Shown here in pieces: positions 22,907 through 41,795 of a DNA stretch of 64,000 nucleotides. This DNA is from Siphlonurus alternatus (taxonomy: Eukaryota > Arthropoda > Insecta > Ephemeroptera > Siphlonuridae), in contig OX463781.1 in the NCBI GenBank assembly GCA_949825025.1, positions 47,690,317-47,754,316 of the forward strand, written 5' to 3'. A program made the translations under genes and the position numbers. Positions within the stretch are counted from its first letter, which is position 1, and each line of letters opens with the position of its first letter. Under the pieces are notes generated by a model that was not told where the DNA came from, did not search any database, and saw only the letters and a list, made by a program, of their open reading frames with translations.

Positions 22907-25900
22907 TCTAGTGGTATTAAACAAGCAAAAGTTTTCTTATAGTTTCGTAATTTATTCTCGACTCCAAATGGATTGAATGTATTTAATAACAGCTTTTGGA
23001 ATTAAGACATGCAAGTCAGCATTTTTTTCTCTTTATATTGAAAACAGATCAAACATATTATATATTATTGTGAGAGTGATTAAATATTGTATTATTGTGT
23101 TGTTATTAATTACGATTAAATTTTCAGTAGACCATTTTCCTGTCTGTTATAGAAAATTTTTACTAAACTGTTTCCACTGTTTGCATACATATACTTGCCG
23201 GGAGTTCTAATATGAAATTGTTTCGTTGAGCGAACAAGGAACAGCTTGGGGGAGCTGCACATAAAGTTGTTCGCCCAAAGCTGCCACTGTAATATACGTG
23301 CTCACAGATGCTACTGTTTGTATTTAATATCTTGTTCAACTTGCACTTTGTAATTATGGCGATAGTTTAACTTGCACCTCACAGTCATTAAGAAAATTTT
23401 CTACCTTTCTAATATTCTGTTCTTGCACACAGATTTTCAATGTAAAGTTTTGAAGTAAATTTTTTATTATTTATTTCTTGACGTTGTTTTAATTTTTAAT
23501 TTCAATATTCAAAGAAGTTAAATAATAAAAAGTTTACTATTAAATTGAATCGCAATTTTTTGCTTATCTTTTTTACTTTAAATCTTGTAATCGACAGTAC
23601 TTTGGGAAATATTAAATACATTTCTTGATAGTATATATTTCATAATTAAAATTAATTATCATTTTTTTTTCCATTAAATAGTGACCTACTCATGATCTTT
23701 TACTTCATACTGGCAACATAAAATAATAATAAAATATTGCAGATAGCTGAATTTAATAAAATCATATAATATTCAAAACTTTATTGTATATACATCTGAT
23801 ATAATTTAATTCAGTAATCAACAATGCTATTGTATACTCACACAATAATAAATGCATGAATTTATACAGAAGGTTTGTCAATATTCATGAAATAATTGTA
23901 TATTATTATATTCATTTATGAATGGCGCATCAAGAGTATGACGCAGTAGGCAATGTTTGATGTATGTAAATCAATTATTAGACCCGGTCGGTGATGCAGA
24001 AATGAATGCTTCATTTACTTTCCATCAGTTCTCTCTCAGGTGCCTGCGTATTTTCTTGGACTTGCATACATTTGGGAAAGTACTAACTTTTTCTATCTAT
24101 ACTTTAATTAAAGTATCTGTACGTAGTTCAGGCTGTGGTTGGAGTTAGAATACGAAAGTAATTACGGAACCGCACATACTTTATTTACATAGTCTATAAA
24201 AAAATCAATAAATTAATTAATTACAAGTTTGAGCTTGAAATTAATAAAATAATAAATACATGCATCGTATAAAAAAATTTAAAAATGTAGTAATTTGGTG
24301 ATAAATTTCTTGTTAGACCAATCTTATTTTTAAAAACAAGAATATAAAAACAAAACATTTCATTTATGTTATAAATTCATTTTATAATTTTATCTATTAC
24401 ATGAAATTTGTGATATTTAAGGCTTATATTTAAATGAAAATAAACGGAATTAACAACCTTGTAATCAATAACAAACTTCAAGATTATTCCTTTTGTGAAG
24501 TCAAGATGTTGTCCTCTACATCATCGCTCTAGTGTATGACCGCAGTGCCGTGGGGGATACTTGCTTTGACTATTCTCTACCCGAGGAGCTTTGAGAGGCT
24601 AATCACAAAGGTACAGAAATCCAAATGAATTCAAAGTGAGGACTTCTCAAGGAGAAGAAAAATAAAAAAATGTTTTTTTTTAAAGAATATTGGACGTTCT
24701 GTTCCTGAGTAACTTCCGTTTTATGAAGACAGACCTCCCACCCAATCCTTTTTGTGTGCTTAAGATTGAATAAATTCTCCCACATAATGAAAACGATAAA
24801 AGCTCAGTTTGATGTTCTCATTCTACTGATGGAACTAAGAGGAAAATATATAAGAAACGATTTCCTATATTATACATCTAAAAAATATATTCATTGATAA
24901 TGAAAAATGACGATGAACAAAAACATTTTAAGCTCAAAATTTTAATGCTTTTTTGTCATCCTTATTATTACATATTTTAGTATATTGAATAATATAAAAT
25001 ATACTAAAATGTAGTTATATTTTATTTATAATAACCATGTAGAAAAAAAGTGAATTTTTTTTTTTTTAATATTTATTTAAAAGTGCATTCATTTTTAGTA
25101 TGCATTATTTGCACAGCACTTTCCGAAATGCGAGTAGCAGGAAGACACAAATATTGCGCAACTATACGTGTTTCCGGAGAAGGTCCCATAACTCTAGGGT
25201 GAGGGGAAGTTGATGATAACAATGCAACAACAACAATAAGAGTCCTAACTATTTATGTTTATAATGAATGTAAGTCACTGTGCTTGGAGTGTACACCTAA
25301 CCTAACAATAAAAAACACATTTAGTAATAGCCGGTATTAGTAAAAAAATATTTTATATCAAGTTCAAAGTCTAAAATATTCTAACTTAATATTTTGTAAA
25401 ATGTCTTTAAAAAGAGACTTTGTAATGCTCTTTAATAATTCAACGACATTGAAAAATAAAAGAATCATTGAAACAAAGAAAACATTTAACCTCTCTATAT
25501 CTATAAAACAAATGTAGTTTAAAAAAGAGAAACTCGTACTTGCAATAAAGTTTACAAGATTATCTTGACTTTACAATTTACTGGAGGACGTGTTTGCTTA
25601 TAGCATCGCCATCTTGATTGTGTTTCTGTTAGTGGAATCCATTGAATCACTGCCGTAAACACGCGCGTCTAAGACCACGTTGACTTATGTGGTAATGACG
25701 CAGCAAAGACTCAAAGTGATTGACAGGTTTTGAATGACTGTCATAAACTGAACTTCGTTGTTGTGCGATACATAAATAAAGTAATTTCAAGTTTATAACC
25801 TGCTGCTGTTGCTAACACGTATATTATACGGTTTTTTCTAACACAATGTTTATATAAAAACATGTATAATCATCCTCGTTTTAATCGAAGTATAAAAGAA

Positions 25901-26330
25901 CATAAATAAAAAGTACTTCATAATTTGAATTATAGAACACTCTAAAACACACTTGTCACTGTCATGAAAAAACTCACATGGTGTGAATGTTCAATTCGAA
26001 TAATTTTGTCATTTATATTCGTTCATAAAAGACAAAACTATACGTTTATTTATATACAGGTTTAAATAATATATTTTAAACAAGTGTTGTTTTAAAGAGC
26101 ATTATAAGAGTTATAAATGTATTTACTAAATGTAATTTATCTCATAATACAATATTTTATGGATATTATATCATAGAAAATAATTAAAAAAATATTTAAT
26201 TAATATTTAATTAATTATGATTTCTATGAAAATCAAAAGTCCATGCAAATAATATTAGCTCATAAGTTAAAAATAGTTACAAATAATATTGTTGCTTATT
26301 TAATATATCATGTAAATGCATTTCAATGCT
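22904..26330. other. A+T-rich desert
   Basis: No gene is supported. Balanced patches lie at about 23960-24150, 24480-24610, 25100-25220 and 25560-25790. The last contains CGCCATCTTG (25606-25615), the complement of the YY1/PHO word CAAGATGGCG. Short frames at 22977-23210, 23957-24148 and 24603-24785 have no known motifs. Confidence 0.35.
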
Positions 26331-26457
26331 CACTCCTCGCCTCTAAAAAGTTTCCTTTTGCAGCCTCGTTTATCATTATGTCTTGTGTTATCCTTAATAC
26401 GGGAGATGGTGATTAACAAGGCTGCAGAAGGGAGGATATTTTCAGAGGCGAACAGTG
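26331..26457. mobile_element. Foldback miniature element, family F copy A
   Basis: The ends CACTCCTCGCCTCT and AGAGGCGAACAGTG are inverted matches, and the interior TTTTGCAGCCTCGTTTATCA pairs with TGGTGATTAACAAGGCTGCA. A second copy lies at 28061-28163. The two copies share the same end (CACTCCTCGC) and the same inner palindrome (GATTAACAAGGCTGCA), which defines a family. The element has no coding capacity. Confidence 0.75.
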
Positions 26458-28060
26458 TACATAGAACAAAAATAAAATTTAAAAATTTGTAATAGTACAA
26501 TTACTACAAGTATTCATGGTTAACGAGACTAATCAATATAAATCTTCACTTTCATACACGCTGGTGGTGGAAAAACTGCTGAATTATCTGACAAAATACC
26601 ACAACATATTACAACAGTAATGGATTAATATGCCATACATTCCAGTGTAATTAATTATGTAATTAACGCAGTATCAAAATTACAACCATTTTTTCCCCCT
26701 TGATTGACATAGATAATGATTAAAGTACACAAATCTTGAACTACAATATATATGTCGATTACCATGCAGGGTTAAACATCGCCGACAGCGACAATTACGC
26801 TCCTCGTCCACATGACAGATTGATCGGTGGATTAATGTTCTGACAGCGACCATATGTCCCCTCGGGTGTGTGTGTGTGTGTGGTCGAGCAAAAGCTGCTA
26901 CCATCAAACCTACTTAGTCTGTGACATCATTAAATAAGACAGCACGTATACTTATATTATCAGATACATATATGACGCCATATCTCTTACGGGGTAAGCC
27001 AGCAGCATTATTACCTCGGCCCTCCACAAATAGATCTCCATTGCATTCAATTCGTACACTTGTCAGAAATACTCATGACTCTCTTCATTTTGCCTTCTAT
27101 ACTATTGTACAAAGTACTTTTAACGACCCTGCTCTTCAAACATTCAGCATGATAGTTTTAAAATAGTTTGATATTAAACAAAAATTGGAAGTTGTATTGA
27201 AGCGGTATGTAACTGACATTTGTATGAATTTTAAAAGTTATATTTCAATGTATATAAATCATGTTGTATGTAGTGTAAGTTGCTTTCTTATATTCTAACA
27301 AAATTTGAATACGAAGTGAAAGTCAAATGTAATAATTTTACTTTCTTTTGTTTTTCAAAACGTAAAGCGTGAAATGTACAAAATCTTACTCGGAGGAAAA
27401 TGTTGTTATTTGTTTGTTGCGAATAGATTTGACTTATTCTCCCCCAGCTTTATGAAAGTTTGTTTCCCAGATGTGTCCCACCACTGCAGGATTACCCTAG
27501 TGGGCCTTACTCATGTTTTTTGCTTGCCTCAAAAGCTGCTTTTCCTTTGAAGAGGACTTGCTTGTGCTTTTCAACTGTTATATATTTTTTAGCCCCAATT
27601 AGCCACAGCAAACCGTCTATAATATTGAAGTAGCAAACTGCTAGTTCTAAAAGCTCCCTCTCTCTCTATATATATAAACTCTTATAAAACAAATTCCCAG
27701 TTTTTTTTAAAGACTTACTGTATCATGAAATGAAAATGTATAAACAAAAAATTCTAAATTACTAGAATTATATTTAGATATAAAAAATTTTGGCTTACCA
27801 TAGTAAATAGCAAGTTATAGCCACGAGAGAAAAAAGTCATAAAATAATATAAAGTCATTATTATTATTATAGGAGTATATGTACAGTGTTATGTAAGTGC
27901 CATGCATGTATACAATTAAATTATATTGTCATTGCTTCATTTTACGTAGTATTACAAAAGGCTTTGACAAAAAATATCACAAAATAAGGCTTTGATCCAC
28001 TATTGTGACAAAATAGTCCTCAGTTTTGTTGAGTATTTGACCTATACAAGTAATTTTGTA
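26458..28060. other. Spacer between the two family-F elements
   Basis: Mostly A+T-rich. Balanced patches lie at 26750-26900 (with a pure TG run of about 15 bp at 26867-26881) and 27420-27560. The frames 26680-26907 (minus) and 26921-27166 (plus) lie in the first patch and resemble nothing known. Confidence 0.35.
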
Positions 28061-28163
28061 CACTCCTCGCGTCTGAAAAGTTCCATTTGCAGCCTTGTTA
28101 ATCACCATTGTGACACAGAGCATGGTGATTAACAAGGCTGCAAAGGGAACTTTTTAGAAGATT
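28061..28163. mobile_element. Foldback miniature element, family F copy B
   Basis: AAAAGTTCCATTTGCAGCCT plus TGTTAATCACCA pairs with TGGTGATTAACA plus AGGCTGCAAAGGGAACTTTT around a spacer of about 18 bp. The left end CACTCCTCGC is identical to copy A. The right end is diverged beyond 28160. Its hairpin is better preserved than that of copy A. Confidence 0.75.
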
Positions 28164-35758
<7,595 letters not shown>

Positions 35759-35864
35759 TACTATCAGAATCAAAACAGTATGCCCCTGAATAGCAAATAA
35801 ATCTCATATTATATAAAAATAGGAGCATATATAATACTGTCATACTATTTTGAATCTGATAGTA
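35759..35864. mobile_element. TA-flanked miniature inverted-repeat element
   Basis: Terminal inverted repeats of about 22 bp (CTATCAGAATCAAAACAGTA and its near-complement ending GAATCTGATAG) are separated by about 58 bp. TA lies outside each end (35759-35760 and 35863-35864), the target duplication of Tc1/mariner-type transposons. The superfamily is inferred from TA only. Confidence 0.65.
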
Positions 35865-36270
35865 GATCGTAAGCTTTTGAAGAGATTGACGCAAGAAAAA
35901 TTAAAAAAAATAATAATAATTAGATTTAAAGACGCTTTCCTTTGAGTTGATAATTTAATTTTAATTATATTTTATAATATTAATTAAAACATTAATTGAA
36001 ATATCTAAAAATTTACCATGTAAATTCAAAGTATATACATAGTTAAAATGACCAAAAAAAAAACTTATAAAAACAAACAAAGCTTCAAAAAAAATATCAT
36101 ATATTTTAATTAAATTTGTTGAGATGAAAGAAAAATAATGATAAATGTTTTTGGTTTTTGTATGATGTATGCATCTAACTCGTCGCAAAGAAAAAAATAA
36201 ACTTTTCTAATTAAATCTATGGAGAAAAAAACACATCAGTATATTTAAAATAAATGCTAGGAAAAGAGAA

Positions 36271-36273
<3 letters not shown>
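35865..36273. other. A+T-rich spacer
   Basis: Nothing is recognised. The frames on the minus strand here are random A+T-rich reading, one of them extended by the GA repeat. Confidence 0.4.

Positions 36274-36354
<81 letters not shown>
36274..36354. repeat. (GA)n microsatellite, about 40 repeats
   Basis: A pure GA run of 81 bp, uninterrupted. Confidence 0.98.
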
Positions 36355-36355
<1 letters not shown>

Positions 36356-36419
36356 ATGATATAACCACAGTGTAGTAGAAAATAAACCAGCAAGTCTTTG
36401 ATGTACAGAAAGAAAGGAA

Positions 36420-36660
36420 GTGGAAAAGTCTTGAGGTTGTTTGTGTCACCTGCAGGCTCCGTAGGTTAATGACAAGTGACATACACGCGGCAAATATTCG
36501 TCGCTCCATGTGCCGTGAAATGATGCCCAACGCTCTGACTGAGGTGAGATGAGACCTTATCGATCGTCGTCTGCCGTCATCGCTAATGATGCGATTAACG
36601 AACGTATCGAACTGTGGTTTGTGACGTCACATGCTCACTTTTTGACGTCTATATCGTCTG
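36420..36660. promoter_or_regulatory. Candidate enhancer-like island with CRE and RUNX-like sites
   Basis: A balanced 240-bp island contains TGTGGTTT (RUNX-like, about 36613-36620), a perfect GTGACGTCAC (36621-36630), a second half-site TTGACGTC (36642-36649) and GATTAACG / GGTTAATGAC homeodomain-like words. It is bounded on both sides by microsatellites and A+T-rich DNA. The role is inferred. Confidence 0.4.
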
Positions 36661-36780
36661 TGAAACCATTGGAAAAAAAAAGTTGTGTATGTTTAAGAAC
36701 CCTTATAAATAACGATTGAAAAAAAAAATATATTATTTATATATTTCTAAGAAATGATACGGGAAATATTTCTATTCCCA

Positions 36781-36788
36781 TATATATA

Positions 36789-36864
<76 letters not shown>

Positions 36865-36870
36865 TATATG
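36781..36870. repeat. (TA)n microsatellite with mirror-image ends
   Basis: A pure TA run of about 70 bp (36791-36860) is bordered by ACTGTATA on the left and TATACAGT on the right. The whole block is therefore one palindrome able to extrude as a cruciform. Confidence 0.95.
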
Positions 36871-37675
36871 TAGTTCGTAAAAGGTGAAAGATATGTTATT
36901 ATGTTATTGATTTGAAGAAATTGAAATATAATTTATAAGAAGTAGCACGGTCTTGCTTATATACAAAATGTTATTTCTCTTGATTTTTTCAAACTTGAAT
37001 ATTACAGTTTAATGGAAATAATACTTCAAATTAATGGTTACAAAGTCATAATTTATATTTAATGACATATAAATTATAGTGTTTGAATGTGCATGCATTT
37101 AAATATAACCATGCATCATAATTTGTATTATATCGATTAATTCATTGTAGAATAAAGGAATATTAATCCTGATAATTATTTTTGAAATATGATAAGCATA
37201 TTTTTTTTTTAATTATTACAAAGCAATTAAATGTGGTATATTATAGAGACTTCGTAAAAAGAGAGAAAAATATAATATAGGAAGATATATTATATTAACA
37301 TCAGACAATTTATTGATTTCAGTAATGACATATTAATATATTTTATAATTGCTTGGATACGTATAAAAAAAAAAGCTTTTTTTCAGAAGGAATTTTTCAT
37401 CAAAGGAAATAGATATTTAAGTCATGAAGACCCTTGTTCAATATTTTATTTCTTTATCTTGTTTTACTATGAAAAAATACGTACAGAATTTTCATTGCTA
37501 GCGTCAGCAAATCGATAAACCATAGCACTCTGTTTCATAGAATGTAAATGAAATGGGAAATCTCATTCAAGTACCAGGCGTTGTATTGAAAGCACCAACG
37601 TGTATTGACTTTAGTGCTCTTCATATTAATTGCTAGCTGACGAACTTTTTGTCACCACGTGTTGGAAACAACGCT
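36871..37675. other. A+T-rich spacer leading to the minisatellite
   Basis: No gene is supported. The last 170 bp become more balanced and contain CACGTG (37657-37662) just before the tandem repeats. Confidence 0.35.
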
Positions 37676-38105
37676 ATGTGCACTGTGACGCCATCTTGTC
37701 ATGAATTCATTCCGATAGATAAATGTGCGCTGTGACGCCATCTTGTCGTAAATTCATCCCGATAAATAAATGTGCGCTGTGACGCCATCTTGTCTTGAAT
37801 TCATTCCGATAGATAAATGTGCACTGTGACGCCATCTTGTCGTAAATTCATCCCGATAAATAAATGTGCGCTGTGACGCCATCTTGTCATGAATTCATTC
37901 CGATAGATAAATGTGCACTGTGACGCCATCTTGTTGTAAATTCATCCCGATAAATAAATGTGCGCTGTGACGCCATCTTGTCGTGAATTCATTCCGATAG
38001 ATAAATGTGCGCTGTGACGCCATCTTTTGTCATGAATTCATTCCGATAGATAAATGTGCGCTGTGACGCCATCTTGTTGTAAATACATTTCTATAAATAT
38101 AAATG
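37676..38105. repeat. 47-bp minisatellite, nine copies, each with a YY1/PHO-like site
   Basis: The word GTGACGCCATCTT starts at 37685, 37732, 37779, 37826, 37873, 37920, 37967, 38014 and 38063. The spacing is exactly 47 bp except the last, which is 49 bp because of a TT insertion. Two subtypes alternate: A has GAATTCATTCCGATAG and B has AAATTCATCCCGATAAA, in the order A B A B A B A A B, so the real amplification unit was a 94-bp dimer. In the other orientation each unit reads CAAGATGGCGTCAC. This combines a strong YY1/Pleiohomeotic match (AAGATGGCG) with a CRE half-site (CGTCA). The unit has no open frame. Confidence 0.95.
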
Positions 38106-38543
38106 TTGCTTTATTATGAAATTCTTTAGTATAGATTTGATTTGCTTATGATTAATATTTTTTTTTAGTGCATGTGCTTTTTTAGCAGTTTAATCCAGGT
38201 TCTGGACTTTTTCTATTTGTATATAATCAGTTTTGAACCTGAAACTGCTATCAACTTTGCTATTGTCTTCAAAGTCCTGGAGTTAAGCCAAAATCATTCT
38301 ATATCCGTCTACTTCCAGTGTTAATTTTACATTTTTTAAATTATAATACGATAAGGAATACTTTAAAAGCCATTGTGAGTATAAAAATTTATATAAAAAA
38401 TATTTTTTTTTATCACCGAATATTACATGTTCCCTAAGCTATTGTCCCTAACTCTTACAATCAACTGAAATTGTTAGATTTTATTTTATAACAATTTTTC
38501 AGTTCAATAGTGCGGCATTCTGCTTTAAAACCATACAGATAGC
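38106..38543. other. Spacer
   Basis: A+T-rich, with a weak imperfect inverted relation between about 38190-38215 and 38235-38285 (CCAGGTTCTGGAC / GTCCTGG), too degraded to call. Confidence 0.35.
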
Positions 38544-38665
38544 TAGGTCTGTTCGTAAATACACAATCAGCAATAATCGATTATTGATGAACCTTATGTT
38601 CCATATACAGAAAGTTCATCAATAATAATCTCTTATTTCTGATTGTGTATTTACGAACGCACCTA
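38544..38665. mobile_element. TA-flanked foldback miniature element
   Basis: GTTCGTAAATACACAATCAG (38551-38570) is repeated inverted at 38639-38658. Inner arms CAATAATCGATTATTGATGA and TCATCAATAATAATC also pair. The match extends outward to AGGT/ACCT, and TA lies at both ends (38544-38545 and 38664-38665), as after Tc1/mariner-type insertion. The element is about 118 bp with no coding capacity. Confidence 0.8.
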
Positions 38666-41616
38666 TGATGCATATAAATTCATACCATACCAGCTTGCAT
38701 GAAGATTTTATTACATTATTGTATCTTTAAAACGATCAAATATATATTTTAATTCTGCATTAAAATTGTGTTTAAAATTTTTTAAAACATCATTAGATAT
38801 ATTTAAACAATCAAAAATTAAAGTAACAATATACTTTAAACATACTTTTATCACAATTATAAATTCACGTCAATTGTTGTATGAATACGACTATAATTTC
38901 TAGCATTGCACGTACAGACAATGAAGACTAGACTGATGAAGTTTCATTTGATTTAATCCGACCACAAGCATGAAGCTCTCCAGTGCAAATTATTCTGCCG
39001 TCCGAATGATTGCCACCGCTTTATATTTTGCTCGAGTGCGCAAACAAGTACAAGCTGGGCTCGGATTACAGCATTGCTGGTACGGAATAATCTCCAGCCT
39101 GCAGCACCGCAAGAATAAGCTTCCATATATATAGGAAAAATAGCTGAGTAATAATAATAATAATATAGTTGAGGGAAAAATATAATATTGTGTGTTCATT
39201 TTATGTATATACTAGCTATTGTTGTTATTTCTGTGGTGAATTTATATACACTATAAATATTCAATCTATATACTACAGCCATGTAATGTATACTATGTAC
39301 TATGTATATAATATTATTAATATTTTGTATCGTGAGTATCAATATTTTAGTTTTTTATGTTGATGTTTTATATTTTTATTATGTAAGGTATTATGTTTGG
39401 CATCTTTTTATTTAACTGCAGTACAATATAACGGAGACTTTCCTCTTATGCAAGAAATCAATTCCTATACGGCAATTTATGCTGTGAAACATACATTATG
39501 AAGTAATAATAAAATACTATTTTTTTGTTAATTATTTCTAAATTATTTTCTTTAGTAAAAGTGTAATTAATTAGAACGAGGTTTTTCAATATTTTAATAT
39601 ATAACTTTTTTATTATAATTGATCATTAGACACAGGTTGTGTAATTTTCTTTAATGAAGTAGGTGTAGTGCATTTATACTAAGACGCCTCCCTGCACACA
39701 CATTGTATTGCATAATAGCGGAACTGCACCGTTCTTTTTTTTACCAACTGCATTTGCACGAGAAATAAACGCTTCAGTAAAGTCGCGTGGCGGTGCATAA
39801 TAAAATTAAAACACCTCTCTGCATGCATCTCATTCTTTCTCACCGCATTTTTATTACAAACTCGTTAATGCATTACTTAACGTTCCTTACTGTTATTTTT
39901 TCTTTTTATAAATGCATTAAAAAAAGATGAAAAATAATAAAAAATCTTAATAACAGTTGTTAACTTTTCACACAAATACTTATATAGTAATATTTTTTTA
40001 AAAGAAATATTTATACTTCAGTAATTTTCTTATTTATTATAATTAAACAGAAAGCTTAACGTAAACAAAATAAATGTGGTTTCAAGTATGCAACGAGGAG
40101 AGAAGATGCATGTGCGGTTACAATGTTACTGTTTACCTACCTTCCACCGCATGCACTTGGCATAAATCCCACTTATCCAAGTTATAACAACAAAAACAAC
40201 GTTGACAGTAGCTTTAAATTTATATCGTCTTCCTATATAAACCTTTGCGCAGCGAGCCGTATATTAACACATGTGCTTGCTTGCCCTGTATACAGTATAT
40301 ACATTTAATATACATATAATATACGTAGCAATTCATTACCAGGAGATAAAGTGGCTGTTTGCACGAATAATCTGCGGCCTTTGCCCCCACCACAAATCCA
40401 AGTATAGAAGAACGCCTGAATGCACCTTCTCAGACATGGCTGCTCTATAGTTAGTCTAGGATTAACATGCTGTGGCGAACAAGATGCTAGTACTGAAAAC
40501 CTACCACCGTGGAAATTCCATTGTAACTTAATGAGTTCAACAAAGTAGCTCAACTTAAATTCTCTTTTTTTAAGTCTGATTGCATCCAAATTGCTCCAAT
40601 TTATTTTATTTTATTTCATGTATGTAAGTAAAAAGTATTTTCATGTGTTACATTTTAATGAAATAAAAATTAACCTCAATGACATGTTAATTAAATTAAG
40701 CTCTCGTTTCTATCAAAATATAATTGTGATTGGCAATGTAAATTCAATTATTTTTTGCTTCATTGAATCAAAAAAGGTTTAATGTAGTATTACGCTACAC
40801 TGTAACGTTTTATCAATTACACTGATTAAAGGTATGATAAAAAATTATTAATGAAGGGTAAAAAAAAAATATAGTACTTTTTTTGGAAAAATAACTTTTA
40901 TCTAAAACTTTGTGGAGAGAATTCTTTACAAATTATTTTTAAAGATTTTGATATCTTACATCTATAACAAATTTAAACATTGACGTTTTGATGTCATTTT
41001 TTTCTTTTTTCTGATTATGAGCAGGTATTTCAGAGGTACAAAAACACGTGCTTATGAGATAGTTGCATTGATCAATTCATTGATAGTCCATTATCCTAAC
41101 CCCCGTGTGTACGATGTTCATTGCAGAATCAATGGAGGTGTTATAAAAAAAAAAAGGTGCGGCTGAAGACGAACATTTGAGACCATGAAATTTGGGGTCA
41201 GGAGCATTAGCATGGACACGAATCTAATATGGCGGGGCTCTTTCTAGATGAAAAATTTCGTCTTCAACTCATCCTAAACCTAATCTTCTCACTTTTAAAA
41301 CACATCTTATTTCTTCCGCATTAAAAGTAGAGATGAAATGAAGACAATATTTCTAATATTTTATGCACAAGAAGAGGAAAAAATAATTAATTTCGTATTT
41401 TTTTCTCTGAAATGGTGCAAAATTGGAGGACAAAAGACGAGGAGAGCTTAATAGTAAAAAAAAAAAAAGATTAAATTTATTTCAACTCAGGCTTCCTCTA
41501 TCTGTTCAACCGTTTTGGTTCATATAGTACGCGGCATTACATCTCAATATAGAAAGCTTTTTGTTAAAAAAAAATGCATTCAATATTAAAAAATAATAAC
41601 AAAATTTAATAATCTT
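38666..41616. other. A+T-rich desert with islands
   Basis: No gene is supported. Balanced patches lie at 38940-39110, 39660-39860, 40100-40160, 40330-40530 and 41020-41290. The 94-codon minus frame at 40305-40589 and the 69-codon minus frame at 38990-39199 lie in islands but show no family motifs. Confidence 0.35.
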
Positions 41617-41795
41617 GGGGGACATTCACAAAGCACTTTAACCCCCACTTTAGCCCCGATTTTTAACCCTGGTACTAAACATGGTGCTAAACTATGAGCT
41701 TAACATGGTTAGCCCCTGGTTTAGTACCATGTTTAGCACCAGGGTTAAAAATCGGGGCTAAAGTGGGGGTTAAAGTGCTTTGTGAATGTCCCCCC
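41617..41795. mobile_element. 179-bp near-perfect palindrome (hairpin element)
   Basis: GGGGGACATTCACAAAGCAC opens the left arm and its complement closes the right arm. Arms of about 84 bp (41617-41700 and 41712-41795) pair with very few mismatches around a spacer of about 11 bp. Inside each arm the module CTGGTACTAAACATGG / GGTGCTAAAC is itself repetitive. No clear target-site duplication is seen, so the transposon class is open. The near identity of the arms points to a young element or to arm homogenisation. Confidence 0.8.

Noticed and set aside
37676..38105. 47-bp tandem repeats as a CRISPR array
   Set aside because: The units are contiguous with no unique spacers, the context is eukaryotic, and there are no cas genes.
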